Shown piece by piece: positions 10,985 to 25,900 of a stretch of 64,000 bases of DNA (position 1 is its first letter; each line of letters begins with the position of its first letter). The stretch lies in NCBI GenBank assembly GCA_963402885.1, contig OY727095.1, positions 7,693,001-7,757,000 of the forward strand. Direction: 5' to 3'. The DNA is from Antedon bifida. Taxonomy: Eukaryota; Echinodermata; Crinoidea; Comatulida; Antedonidae. The position numbers and the translations under genes were made by a program. The notes beneath the pieces are model-generated. The model was not told the DNA's origin. It did no database searches and worked only from the letters and a program-made list of their open reading frames with translations.

Positions 10985-13900
10985 TTAATAACCCCCTCTA
11001 AAACCACCCCTTCTGCCACCTCGGAAACCTGGAAAACCTTGAAAGTTACCACCACCACCTCGTCCTCCACGATAACCTCCACCACCTCCTCCCCCTCGAT
11101 AACCCCCTCTTCCTCTATATCCATCTCCATCCCTACTGAAGTTTCCACCTCCATAGGATCCACCACCTCGTCCTCGGCCAAAGCCTCCTCTAAATCCACC
11201 CCCTCTAAAGCCTCTTGACGATTCGTAACCTGGGGGTGAAGAAAAACGGGGTCTTTGTTGTGGGGGCCCTCTGAAGTCATCCCTCCTGTGAATAACAATA
11301 AGAAATTGGGTAAATTTAACTATACACTAAAATATAGTAATATTTTGCTAAAATATGCTTTTTGCTAGAAGAATGTTAAATCTCACAGAAGTCATAGAAG
11401 TTGTTAATAACAAATCTATTTATACATTACAGCTTGGGTATATTTATTTATTTCAATATTACTCACGGTTTTTCTGGTCTTTCTGCTCCATTTGTGAACA
11501 CGCCAGCATTAAATCCAGACATCGCTCGCAGTACATTTATCAGGAGATCATCTGTGAGGCTTGGCGTTAATATCTCCTCAGGATTACCAGATATACGGAA
11601 TAAGAGAGATTCAATTACTGGATGCAGAGCAACCACCTTGGCTGCCTGATGGAAAGGTATTTGAAGCTGTACCCTAAATTAAGAAAACAAAATGCAAAAC
11701 ATGTTAAAAGGTATTTGAAACTGAACCCTAAGGAAAGATAACATAAGAAGGGTTAAAATGTATTTGACGCTGTACCCTACATTAAGACAAGATAATTCAC
11801 CCAGGCAAAAGGTATTTAAAGATGCAACCTAAATTAAGACAACATAATTCACCCAGGCAAAAGGTATTTAAAGATGTAACCTAAATTAAGACAACATAAT
11901 TCATCCAGGTAAAAGGTATTTGAAACTGAACCCTAAATTAAGGAAAGATATCATAAGAAGGGGTAAAATGTATTTGACGCTGTACCCTACATTAGGACAA
12001 GATAATTCACCCAGGCAAAAGGTATTTAAAGATGTAACCTAAATTAAGACAACATAATTCATCCAGGTAAAAGGTATTTAAAGCTAAACCCTAAATTTAG
12101 ACAAGGTAATTCAGCCTAGACAAAGGTATTTGAAGCTGTACCCTAAATTTAGAAATATAGAAACATAGTCTAAACAAAGCACAAGTTTATCTCTTTGCGT
12201 ATCAATGTAGTGTTTACCAGTCATCAAGTTTAATTATACTGCCATCACTGTCCACTTGACGAGCACCGAACATCAACAATTGCAGAGGTGTCACCATTGT
12301 CATTGTTTTAGCCGACACAGCTCTTGTTCTGATCTATAAACAAATAATCACATTTTTTATTTGTAACCATTACAAATTTAACACCAGCAATATATACATA
12401 AAGTGTCATAACCATGTAAATATATCCACCAATAATATCATTCTACTACAATGCAACTCAATGGAGTAATACAAATTATTATAGGGCCTAGATTGCCAAC
12501 AAATACTGAATATTCATTATTGCTTCAACCAATCAAAGCATAGCATGCCTAAATATGGTATTAGAATGAATTAATTCTAATTTACATGGGAGTTACTGTT
12601 CTACAAAGACTTCTCTCAACTTACTTTCTCGCCAAATATGAAAAATGGCAGCGGGAATGATTGCTCGATCTTGCTGAAGTTGACGGACGACTTATGTATG
12701 AGGGCAGACTTGTTTTCAGTTGTCAACAGCTTTCGTTTCTCCTTGTGGTAACAGACATTTGGATATAGTGCCATGACTAACAATGACACGACCACATCTA
12801 GATTGTTGTCTGGTCCAGAGTAGTTAAAATGCTCAGGCATCAAACATTCTAAATGAAAATTGAATTAAGAAATAAGATAATATTATGGGATCTATCAACA
12901 AATTGGATTTTCATTCTTAATAACATTCCAATTTAGAGTTAATTGACAGTCAAAGTGATAGTGATTCAAGTAATTCTTTTCCAGATTTTATTTGTTGATC
13001 TATCGTTGCCATTCGTTGCAAATTTAAAAATGGTACTAGCCATTCGAAAAAAAATTGTGTTACCTTCTGGAAATCCTTCCATTAAGAGAATATCCTTTAA
13101 TTGATTCTGAAAAAATTTAAATACTCTAAATCAGTCCTTCTATTTCTGGTAGATAATTATCATTTTTTAATTACTTTTGTTAAATATTAATATTGCATAG
13201 CATATTTTGCCACCAACATGTTGTTTACATCCACACCACATTTGTTGTACACCACCAATATTCTTTCCGATCACAAACAATTTCATAGGTAACACCATTT
13301 CCATCCAAACCACCACCACCACCACTTTCATCCACATTTCAATCAATCAATACTACAGCTAATACATTTAACAAATCCATCCCCACTCAAAAATAGTGGA
13401 GGGGATATGTCCCCACAGGATCTGCACCATTGACCATCACCCCATCACTTACCCTGGCTTCATAGGTCATTCTTAGTGAGGTCATCTGTAGACTCTTTCT
13501 GTCACTGTATTCCATAGCTGCATTTTCACCACCTTGCATTCTAAAATATACAAAATATATGTTAAAAGAGTTACTTATATTGGTTGATAGATTTTATTAT
13601 GTACAGTTCAGAAAACATGTTACTGTAAATTATCTAAAATATACTTACAGGGCATTCTCCCATTCCTGGAAGGCAGCAAGCATTGCGATATGGTCGCTGT
13701 GTCGCATTCCACAGTAGCGTTTGTGGAATGGTGCCACTCTCCCAGCAATGGTCACAAATGGTTCAGTGAAGCAACTGGCAGCTGCAATTAGACACATGGC
13801 ATCTCCAAGTCTGTTACAGAAAGAAATGAAAAAAAAAAACAAATGTTGTGATAGCTTCCCTTTTCTGGGACTACCCCAAAGTCTGGCGATGTCATGTACA

Positions 13901-16900
13901 TGATGAGAAGCTGTCACACTGGTTGTAATGCTGTGCTGCTTTCTGGTCACATGATAAAAAGTTCCCAATAAGAAATTTGGAGAAGATCTATATTAGGCTA
14001 TGTATAATTAAATTGAAAAAATTAATAGTTTATATAATCAATTATTATTAATGGTAATCAGCCTTACTTCATTATGCAACCCATGATGATCATCTTGCCC
14101 AAACGAGGTTCAATGGGCATTTTGGCAAGTACTCGCCCCAATGGTGTCAACTCTTCAGCTTCATCAAGGGCATGCATATCTATAAAAAAAAACAGCTAAA
14201 TCAAATTGTACAGCAGTCTATTTTTAAGACTACATTAACACAGTCTACAGCTGGACATAGGATTATGTATGTGTACTATTATATACACTAGGCCAAATAC
14301 CATTCGGAATAAACGTTTTACTCAACAAACCTTTGAGGGCAGCGACTGCTTCCATGACAGAATCCAGGGGTGGTGGTTCAATAGCGTTGCCAAGAAATTC
14401 CTTAATCATGCCCAATCTGAGCAATTTAATGGTCAATGCTAGTTCATGCAGAGGCGTTCTGAAGATTTCTGGTGTGGTGTGTTCTTCAAGTTTCTCGTAT
14501 CTGGCTCTGCTAATCAAATGAAATGCAAATCCTGGCCTCACACGTCCAGCACGACCTTTACGTTGTTCCAAGTTAGTCTTTGAGGCCCAGACAACAGCGT
14601 AGTTTGTCATGTTATTGTGTGATGTAAACAATTTCATTTTGGCTCTAAAGGAGAAAAAAATTTTTTTCAAAAAACACTAGTTAAAGCAGTTTTTGAGCTG
14701 GAGAGCATTCCTGGTTTTTATCATTTTTTTTCTTACAGCTGGAATGTTACATTTATCTTAGAGGGGTGTTTGCACTATATAATTTGAGAAATAACACTCA
14801 CTTGCAAATATCAATGACATAAACAACATCATTAATTGTAACACTGGTCTCTGCTATATTTGTTGACAATACAATCTGAAAATAATTTAAATTAGTATAT
14901 AAATATAATAATTCTAGAATCATATATCACAGATGATCAATGATATGATATGCGTACTCATACTAGCCCGCTTCTGAAAGAATTGCATTGGTTGCCAGTT
15001 GAACAAAGGGTTAAGTTTAAAATTTTAGTTCAAGTTTATAATTGCGTAAATGGTCAAGCACCGGTTTACATGTGTGACTTAATTAGTAGGTATAATTGTC
15101 AAAGAGCGGGTCTTAGGTCAGAACACGATCCGATTAAACTCAATGTTCCTCGTGTTCACCGATCATCTGGTGAACATTCATTTTCAAAGCTAGGCCCAGA
15201 CCTTTGGAATAACCTTTCACGCACAATTCGTGACTCATCTTCAATTATAATTTTCAAAAAACTATTGAAAACCAATATTTTCCCGAAATAACTATGTTCA
15301 CCAGATGATCAGTCATTGTAAAGCGCTTTGATCATTGTAAAGGCGCTATATAAATTGAAATGTAATGTAATGTAATGCAAACACCTACCAAAAGGTATTC
15401 ATAGTATTTTCAACACTGTTCACCAACATTTATATATTTGTGTTTAATTTAAATGTAGAGACAATGTTATGTTACCTTGGTTACACCCTCTGGTACCGGC
15501 TCAAACACACGGTGTTGTTCTTCTCGTGGGATCTGGGAATGAAGCGGTAGGATTAGAAATCCTGGCCCACCTTTAAGAACAAATTTTATAAATGTTAGAA
15601 TCAATGAGGATGAATGGTGTTAGCAAAAAAAATGACATTTTTTTATTTTTTCCCTTACCAAACCTTGGGCTTTCCTGTAAATGTCGCATAATTGCAAATA
15701 TCCAATTCCAACCAGGCAGAAACACCAGGACAGCACCCTTTACACCTAGTCCACATATGTAACCTAGCAACGCATCAATGAGTTCAAAGTTCATCTCTTT
15801 TTCACTCATCATATTCATAGCAGCTTTTGTCTTGTGTGTGTAATCTCCTTTTATTTCTCTATTCATATTTTCCTATAAAACAATTGTTATGAAAAATCAA
15901 CACCCACTGACATTTAAAATGTTCATATCTTATATCATAACCACCATCCTTCAGTATAGTAACTTACATCTCCTTCTACTTCTTCATCACTGTCGTCATT
16001 TCTTCGCTTCTTTCTGGAAGTTAGTGTTGGAACAAAACCCAACATCTGAACTATATCCTCCAGAAAGTATTCTGCAAATATGAAAATATTCTTGTATTAA
16101 TTTTTTTAAGTAAAGAAGCATTATATTATTTTTAATTAAGCTATATTAATTATTTGTATTTCTGTTTAGTTGATTTAGTATGCAAAATTGATGACGTAAA
16201 ACATATGGTTAAAGTGTTATTTAAAGACATTACCTTGTACTGGATGTGCTCGACCTTTGACCTCAAGTACCGGACTATCTCCAAAGTAGTTACTGAAAAG
16301 CCTAATGTCAATAGTGGCTGACATAAGAATAATACGTAGGTCTGGATTTGCTCGTGACATTTCTCGCAAAACAACCAATAAGAAGTCAGTCTATAAAGCA
16401 AACAATACAAGGACTATATATAAAACAATCTTCTTCAAGATGCTAGACCTGTAAACGATAGGTGACTGGTTCAAATCATTTAACTATTATTATTAATATT
16501 ATAATTATTGGTTAAGTCAAAAGAAATTTACGTTTAGATCACGCTCATGAATTTCATCAACAATAACATGTGAAACACCACGAAGTCCAGCTTCCAATTT
16601 ACGCAGAAGTGTACCTAAAAACGAGGGAAAAAATAATTTATTTGTTTTATTAATCCGTCCAAATTATTATATATTAATAACGTAAAGTATATTAATTTAT
16701 TTTAATTATTGAAATTGTGTACTTACCAACAGTGAGAAAAAGAATTGATCCCATAGGCCTAGGCTTGATGGAATCGAACCTGACAGAGTAGCCAGTACTA
16801 AAGCCTAGCTCCTCAGCACGCTCGGATGCAACACGCTCAGCCACTGACACAGCGCTGATACGCCGGGGCTAGAAACAAAAAGAAAACTATTTTAAATTAT

Positions 16901-19900
16901 TCTCAACAGGGATTATTACATGCTTTAATACTGCGCATTCTCATTTTGTGAGTACAAAAAAGTGCTGTTACACATAAACATAGATACAGCCAAAAAAATA
17001 GACTACCAACGAATGAATGTTTACATGTTGTGGCCAACTATCCTAACCAATTGGATCAACAATTAAGCGAGTGAGTGACAATCAAGGAATATAGAACATT
17101 GGACCATTCATGGTATATTCATCATTATATCATTACATGAATGTGGCTTACCTGTGTGACCACAACGTTGCAGAAGGCACCTTTACCACATTTGATGTAG
17201 TCATCCAAAATAAACTGAGGCACCTGCGTAGTCTTACCACAACCAGTGGCACCTCTAATTATAACAACTGGATTGCGCTGTATCTCGTCCAAAATCATTC
17301 CCTGGGCGTGAAAGATTGGGAGACCCTGACGACTTTCCATGCTCTGGAAGATAAATTTAAATTTATGTTTTATTTCATTTTAATTGGGAAAAGAGAAAAT
17401 TTGAGACCAGTGTCTCTTGCTGAGGTCATAAAGGGATCGTCGTCCTGCTTTTTGTAAAATTCTTTTGCTTAACTAGAAAAGTTCCTTCACCAACCCCTTC
17501 TAAATGAGACCTATACCAGAGTAGGATTGTAATCTTTTTATGCTGGCCAACAAGACATAAGTATAAACTTACCCGTATGTACTCTGGTTTCTGACTGGTC
17601 ATATTAGCATTGTTTAGAAGATCCTGGCTAACTTGCTCTAGAGACATCTATCAAAATAAATACATAATAAAATTCTACAAATTTAATTTAACAACATTTC
17701 ATTGTAGGTTGATTAGGCCTCTATTTCAGTAATGCTAATGTATAACAAATAAATGTATTTTGTATATAAATTCAATCAAGAAAATGGAAGACAAACTTAA
17801 ATGTTTTATTATTAATTAAAATATTTTATGATTAAATTCAATGATATCATTGATTTATTGCATTCAAGGAAATTTGTATTGTTTTTAATTGTTGGTCATT
17901 TTCAAACTTTTGTAGTTTTTGTAAGAAACAATTACTGTTCAAAATTTACTATAAATACACTAGCACAGAAATCAATTATTAACTTTGGTGTTTCAACTTT
18001 CATACCACAATACCTGACAAACAATCTCTGTTTTATTTTACACACCATATCTAGATACAAGTTATATACTGTCTGTATGAGACTGCAGAACAATACTTAC
18101 ATAGGCTAGTGGGCCTTCATCAATGTTGCAATTTGACCATGGGTTCCAATTAGCCTGGGGAGGGGACCATGACACACCCCAGCAACCCCTTGGCCCTTCT
18201 GGATTTTCAAAGTCATTCTGGTTTGATGCAGTCTTTAGTGATTGCGGCTCCTGTATAAAAATAAAAAAACATAATAAAAACTAGAAACAAAATATACACA
18301 AAGAATGAAATAAAAGAAACATGTAATAAATAATGTATTATAACTAACCTGTTGCGATGACTGTTGAACAGGTTGAATGTTAAGGGCGCTAAGAGTAGAG
18401 TCTATGATCTCCTCAACGTCGGGCACTATTTCTACAATGTATGGATCCAGCTGGAAATTAACATTTTAAGACTAGTTATTGTTTATTATTACTTTATTTT
18501 TATTATGTACTGTGTTAATATTATTATTACTTCAAATTTTTGATATTGTGATTTATCATTTTTGTAATTTATAACATATTTATTGCATATAAATGCAATC
18601 TGTGCAAACTAATAATACATAACTATACATTATTACTAATTTTGAGTATTAAGAGACTTTTTTATAAGCTTGTACAAATGTTTTACTTTTAGGCCTACTT
18701 GGTACAATATTTTTTGTATTTTTGTATTTCGATGTTTTTTAAGGGGTAACTGACTCTTTGAGTTATAGTAATTGTTTTGCTTTAGTTGCCCCTTACCATT
18801 GTGCTTTGTTTATGTTCTGTATCTGTTTATTGGTCGAATTAAATAAATGAAATGAAATAAAAAAGAAACAATGTTTTGAAGACTTGAGACCAGGCTTTAT
18901 CTAAATGAGTATTATACAAAAACATAAAGTAATAAAGGCATACAGTTTATTTACTTAGAAAGGAAAACGACCATTATGTTCTTTTAATGGTGCTATTAAT
19001 TCTATTTTATAATATAATTGTAAAATGCTTATAGCTTCAAAGGAATCAAAAACGTGCCGACATGGTTGTTATAAACAAGTAAATACAAATTCTTATCTAA
19101 AATGAGGTCACATAAACATAAAGTAATAACCACTAATGTTCTTTTATTGCTATTATCATTTAGATAACACTCAAAATTCAAAACATTCAAAACTCTATGC
19201 CATGGCTGTTAAAAATAGTAAATAAATATAGTTGTAAAATAATCAATAATTACTTTAGTACCCACAATTTATATCTGTTATTTATTGCAGTAAAATAACA
19301 GTGTCCCTAAAAAACAATCCCACTTTTGATTTTGTATCAGTCAAGTCAGCAATTACCACGTATACAGATGATCTTCAATGCAAGATTGATCAAGGTAAAG
19401 ATTTCATATTTCATTTTTTTTTTTTACAATAAGAAATTAAGTATTTCCAGAAAACTGTGTGAAATGTGAAAATGTGAAAACACTATAGTGCCCTAGTAAT
19501 TTCAATAGTCATTTTATGTGACTTAATTATTCCTTGATTTAAATCTCAATCCTAATCATTATCTTTCTTATACAGTACATGCTCTCTATCTAACTTAATT
19601 TGTGCTACTTAGTTTAGTTTAGTTTTGTTATTTTTGTATTTTATAAGTAATGATGGAGTAAAAGCAGTTTTCTGTTTGGGCTTATGCCTATTACTTGCTC
19701 CTGGCAAGATGAATTGTGAAATGTACTTTAATGAACTTTTGCCGAATAAACATTATTATTATTATTAACCCATAAATGATCTCACATAGTGTAAAATCTT
19801 TGATTTCTAACACACCGAAGAAAATTATTGTCATTTGATTGGAGGAGGTCAAATGATATTTAATAACTACTTCATTGAACTCTACACCATCAACTTTGCA

Positions 19901-22900
19901 ATTTTGGTATATGCAAGTGTAATTTTGTTATCCTGTTTTGTTATGAAGTTCATTCTTGTTACACAACACAACAACCGCGTGTGACACAAGGTTTAGCTAT
20001 TGTTAAGCATGTTCGAAAAGTAGTGTGCGCAATCTATAAATGTTGTACTTCAAGTCCAAAATTGGAGTGCTGCCTTCTGGAATGGTTTAGCCTCTGTTTA
20101 AAAGTAGGTGTGTTTTAAAATAAATTGAGTGTTATGTTTGTGCAATAGAACAAAAATCTTATTCGGTGAAAGATGAAATATTCTATTTTCACTTGGCTTT
20201 TCTTTCTTCTTTCACCACATGAAATTATTTTTACTGCACTCATAAACATTCATTATTTTTAAACATTGTTATTGTAGGATGGCAAAAAGTAAAGATATAG
20301 ATGAGAAGCAAAATATGGATCTTAAGAAAGTTGAGATGAAATGTATTTGTGAAACTAAAGAACCGGTAGAACACTACTGCCAGGAATGTGAACATTACTT
20401 GTGCCACAACTGTAGCAACCATCATAAACTACTTCCAATAACCAAAAAACATACTCTACTCTCAGCAGACGAAGTGCAATCAATGACTCCACAGCAATTT
20501 GCATTATTAAAACCTATGATGTGTTCCTCACATAAGAAGCCACTAGAGATGTACTGTACAACATGTAAAGTACCAATATGTATAAATTGTTTAATAACAA
20601 AGCACCAGGCAACAGGTCATAAACAAATCCATGTTACATATGTGTTCACTACAATGAAACAAACTGTTGAAGAGAAAGATTTTGATAAATGCAGAAACAA
20701 ACTAGATCATGAAATAAAATCATGTATCAGGAGATCGAAGGAACTAAAAGAAAGCACAGAAAGATGTTTAAGAGAAATTGAAAACCAAGTTCAAGAAATG
20801 CCAAATATAATTACCAAAAATGTTCAAGCAGTTCAAGTAATGTACGAATCCCATGAATCTCTTAATCAGGTAGTAAAGAGTGAACCAGCAACTGCTATGA
20901 CATCAAGTGAAAATGTATTAAAAACACTGAAAGATCAAAACAAATCTGTAGAAATCGATTCACATGATAAAGGTAATACTTTCTTCCTTGAAAATGGAAA
21001 ACAAATTGACTTGCAGAAACAAGACCAGATTGGAAATGTAGAACATCTGAAAGTTACAGCACCAGAAGCAGTGACCCAAGGTCAACCAATTGTTGTCAAA
21101 ATCAGCAAACCACAAACATGTATTCTACCAAATCAACTGAAAGCAACATGGACACTACCTTCAGGAGAAACCAACACTGCTCTTGTTGAAGATGATAACA
21201 ATGACAATTATGTTATAAGAGGAGTATGTACAACTGAAGGAATCTGTACTTCAAATGTACACATCAATGATACACCAATCAGCCAATCACCAATTAATAT
21301 CAAAGTAGAGAAGGAAGGATTGGTAAATAAAATTAAACTAGAGGCCTCTCCTAGAGGAGTGATAAAGTGTGATGATGGTGATTTGCTCATTTCTCACCAA
21401 TCAAATAAAATTTACAAATACAGACAATCAGGAAAATATGTAAACAAGATTATATTACCTGCTGGTGTTAAAGTTAACAAAATGTACAAAATGAAGAATG
21501 ACAAAATAGCATTCACTGATGCTGGTAATAAATGCATTCAAGTATGTGATATGAATGGTAAAGTGATAAGATCAATTGGCACATTTACAGTCCCACTTGG
21601 TATTCATGTAGATGAGGCAGCACAGGTTGTGTATGTAGCTGATGACACAGCTAACTGTAGCCTGTTTAAATTTAACATTAATAGTGGTGAGAAGTTGATG
21701 AAGATAGAACAAAAAGGATGTAAATTTAAGTACACTGATGTTACACTTACAAAAACTGGTAATGTAATTGTAACAGATGAAGACAATAGTCAAGTGTTAT
21801 TATATAACAATAAGGACGAGTCATTTAGAGTATTAATAGATAAAGGATATGAAGATGGTAAGGTGTGTGGCCCATGGGCAGTTGTAGTTGATGATGATGA
21901 TAACATCATTGTATCAAGTGAACACAAACTACAACTATTTAGTGGTGATGGACAATTCATCAAAAAAATTTGTGACCGTAATAAATCATTTCAGCTATGT
22001 GTCATTTCAAGTCACCCACGCAAGATTGCCATATCAGATATATATGATGACACATTTAAAATATTTAATTATTAAGTTTTTATCTAATTTTCAAAACTAA
22101 TGGTGAGTAAGTGAGTTTAAATTTGGAAAGTTAATGTCAACATACCGATTCTATTATATTAGAAAATCAATCTCATAGCCATAGGGGTTCATAGGGTTTG
22201 AATGACACTTTCCCCCTTTTTGCTGTTACTCAGAAGATGAGGGACGATAAAGTAAAGTAAATATTATTTCTATAATACACTGTAGTTGAAACAAGTTCAT
22301 AGTAATCTTTATTGTTCTTTCATTTTTAAGCTTAATGTTATTTTTCTACCAGTTTTAAGCTCAATATTTAGTATAACCTGATTTGACTGCAGAAAAATAA
22401 AATCACCTACTTTTTGTAGCACTCAAAGGCATTATAATGTAACAAAAAAGAAGCCAAGACAGTGAGAAAAGTAAATAAATGTAGTGATCAAATTACAGTA
22501 TTTAACAAATTGACAAAAAAACTACATCAGGTACCAGAATTAAAGAACCAGAATGTATTTGAGAAAAGTTAAGGAAATAGTAGATAATTTTCTAGTAAAA
22601 AGTTATGTCATTTCAAGTCACCCACGCAGGATTGCCATAACAGATTGGAATAACAATATTAAAATATTGAATTATTAAATTGTGTACAGAAAATTAAATA
22701 TCCTAAATTTATGATGAAATTAATGTAATGATAAATAAATGAAATTGACTAAATGAAATAAGTAAAATCACATTATCAGCCTAATAATTGCAAAATGTTC
22801 TTGTTGAACGTGAATACCCTAAAGACTTTCTCAAAGCAGTTTAAGTTTTTCATTCATCTGATGTTAATGTGATATTTACTTGATAATATTTTACAATTGT

Positions 22901-25900
22901 GCATTCAGTGATATTTTAAAGCTTTGCATTCATTTAGTATTTTTTATATTTTTAAGTTTTACATTCATTTAGTGTTTAAATTAAGTGATATTTTCTTGAT
23001 AACAGTTTTAAGTTTTGCATTTATTTTGTGTAAATGGGATACTTTCTTGACATTTTTTTAAAAATTCATTTTTTTATAAATGAGTTAGAAATTATTGCAG
23101 GTGTAAAAAATGTAACAAATGTTAATCGCATAACTGAAGTTGAATAAAACAGTAATAATAAATCAACAGTTATTGTATATGGGACTATTAGTAATAAACT
23201 ATTTGATGGTGACTAGTTTTTTTGTGTATTTTATTATATAGTCTTTTTATCATGGTAAATCAGCTACTTTAGGGCAACAGTTAATCTTACCAGAACTCAT
23301 TAGTTCAAGTCTTCAAGTCAAGATGTTGAGGACTAACAAAGTTCTTGAGGAAAGCAATGCATTATGGGAAAATACATAAAAAACATTATGATTATGCTAC
23401 ACTAGTAGAGATAATTAAAAAACGTAATGCTTTGGACTTGAAACCATGCTTATTTAGTAGGTGTGACAAAGCTGAAAAATAACTAATCCAAACATTTGTT
23501 ACATGAGGGCAAATTAGTGGCCTGACAATTATGTGGCGCTGTTCATTTACAGCATATTGTAAATGCTTCAAAATATTAAAAACAAGCAAGACAGCATAGA
23601 CATGGCTGTTAGGTTAAAGTAAATAAATCCAGCGATAAAATCTTTAATAGTATCCACACTTTGAGATCACTCTTTATTGACTTACTACAGTAATTGATTT
23701 AACTACTGTACCTTACAGTGATAAGAATATTCAACTTCAAGGCCCGTCAGCACGTAACACAAAAGCTCAGGAGTACAAGATTGTAAAGGTAAATTTATAA
23801 TACTCATTTTGTACAATATAGGATTACCATATAACTAGTTCTATAAATCAGGTTGCAGAAGTGATTATAATTTGAGAATAACAGTTATGATCAGTTTATA
23901 AAGTTGGTAAATAATATATTTCTACTTCAATCTACAAAGGTCAAAGTAAAATACTATACAAAAGGAATCAATGAATGTTTTTACTTCTTTATTCGCATTG
24001 TTCTTTTCATTGGGTTTGTACTACCATCTTCCTTTGGTTCACAATCAACGTCATCACGTTATCAGCCTTTATACTAAGTTATCCTCCAACTTTGACAAAT
24101 CCCATCAAAGACCTCACATGGTCAGTGTTAATAACATCATTACACTCACTCCTAAAACTACAACCAAATGTTAAATAACAAGCAAAAAAAAAAAATTATA
24201 CTGATTATTATTGCAGGATGGCGACAGAGACAGATATAGACGAGAAGGAACATATTATGGATCTTAGTTAGACATCCAGAAATTGAAAATAAAGTCAGAA
24301 TAAAATGTATTTGTGAAACTAAAGAACAGGTAGAACACTATAACTGCCAGGAATGTGAACATTACTTGTGTCGCACCTATAGCAACCATCATAAAATGTT
24401 TCCCATGAATGAAAAACATACTCTACTCTCAGCAGAAGAAATGCAGTTAATGACGCCACAAAATAAGATTGGAAATGTAGAATATCTGAAAGTTACAGCA
24501 GAAGAAGCAGTGACCCAAGGTCAACCAATTTTTATCAAAATCAGCAAAACACAAATATGTACTGCACTATGTCAACTGAAAGCAACATGGACACTACCTT
24601 TAGGAGAAACCAACAATGCTCTTGTTGAAGATGATAACAATGACAATTATGTTATAAGAGGAGTATGTACAACTGAAGGAATCTGTACATTAAATGTACA
24701 CATCAATGATACACCAATCAGCCAATCACCAATTAATATCAGAGTAGAGAAGGAAGGATTGGTAAATGAAATTAAACTTGAGGTCAAAGGACTGGTCAAA
24801 TGTGAAGATGGTGATTTGCTGATTTCCTGTTGGACAAATGAAATTCACAAATACTAACAATCAGGAAAATATGTAAACAAGATAATACTACCAGAAGGTG
24901 TGAGAGTTTACAAAATGTACAAAATGAAGAATGACAAAATAGCATTTATTGATTGTGGTAATAAATGTATTCAAGTATGTGATATGAATGGTAAAATGAT
25001 CAAATCAATTGGCAAAGGTAAATTGACAGACCCACTTGGTATCCATGTAGATGAGGAAACAAATGTTGTGTATGTGGCAGACTCAACTGAATGCTTCATT
25101 TTCATATTTGACATTAATAGTGGTGAGGAGTTGATGAAGATAGAACAACAAAATAGAGGTAAATATGAATACTCTGATGTTACAGTTACACTTACAAAAA
25201 CGGGAAAAGTTCTTCTGCTAGATTTGGTGAATAATCGAATATTTGTATACGATAAGGAGAACAATTCATTTAAAGTACTAATGGATACAGGATATAAAGA
25301 TGGTGAGGTGTTCTGGCCACGTTCAATAGTAGTTGATGATGATGATAACATCATTGTATCAAGTAACAACAAACTACAACTATTTAATAGTGATGGACAA
25401 TTCATCAAGAGAATCAGTAGATCTGATCCACTACATCTATGCGTCATATCAAGTCACCCACGCAGGATTGCCATGTCTTATGTATATGATAAAAATATCA
25501 AAATAGTGAATTATTAAATAATTTTATAGATTATTAAATTCATAAAACAGTGATGTGGGTTCAATTGGTCTTGGTTTTTTTTTTGGTTTTTGTCAAAATT
25601 ATCAGTAGTATTTAGGTTTGGTTAATTTGTTTTATGGTTTTCACAAGCGCCTTGAGCACTATTTTTTTTTATCCTTTTTTACATACTGTATTTTACTGTT
25701 TGTATGATGTGAATAAAGTTGAAAGTTAGTTATGAAAATATAGAAGATTATCTAACTTGACTCACATTAAAAATATCTTTTAGTAGACTTTGGACTTGAG
25801 ACTATGCTATCTAAATAACTGACAAAGCATAACATTATCAAAGCTGACGTACATTTGCTTGCTTGAGGGGAATAAAACCCTGATGATGTTCATTTTATAG

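Noticed and set aside
10873-11298. Minus-strand 141-codon ORF rich in Glu and Val
   Set aside because: It is the out-of-frame reading of the DHX9 RGG-tail exon. The in-frame reading gives an RGG/YG-rich tail that joins correctly to exon 26.
14950-15291. Host gene in DHX9 intron 17
   Set aside because: The peptide is the conserved C-terminus of a LINE polyprotein and is followed by a LINE-type 3' end with a microsatellite tail.
24366-24857. Separate small B-box gene
   Set aside because: It is an internal open stretch of pseudogene B between two in-frame stops, with B-box 2 and the coiled coil deleted.
24971-25447. Minus-strand 158-codon ORF (and similar ones at 27662-27868, 31861-32109, 35162-35419)
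   Set aside because: All are antisense shadows of the NHL propeller coding sequence in TRIM-like copies and recur only because the gene recurs.
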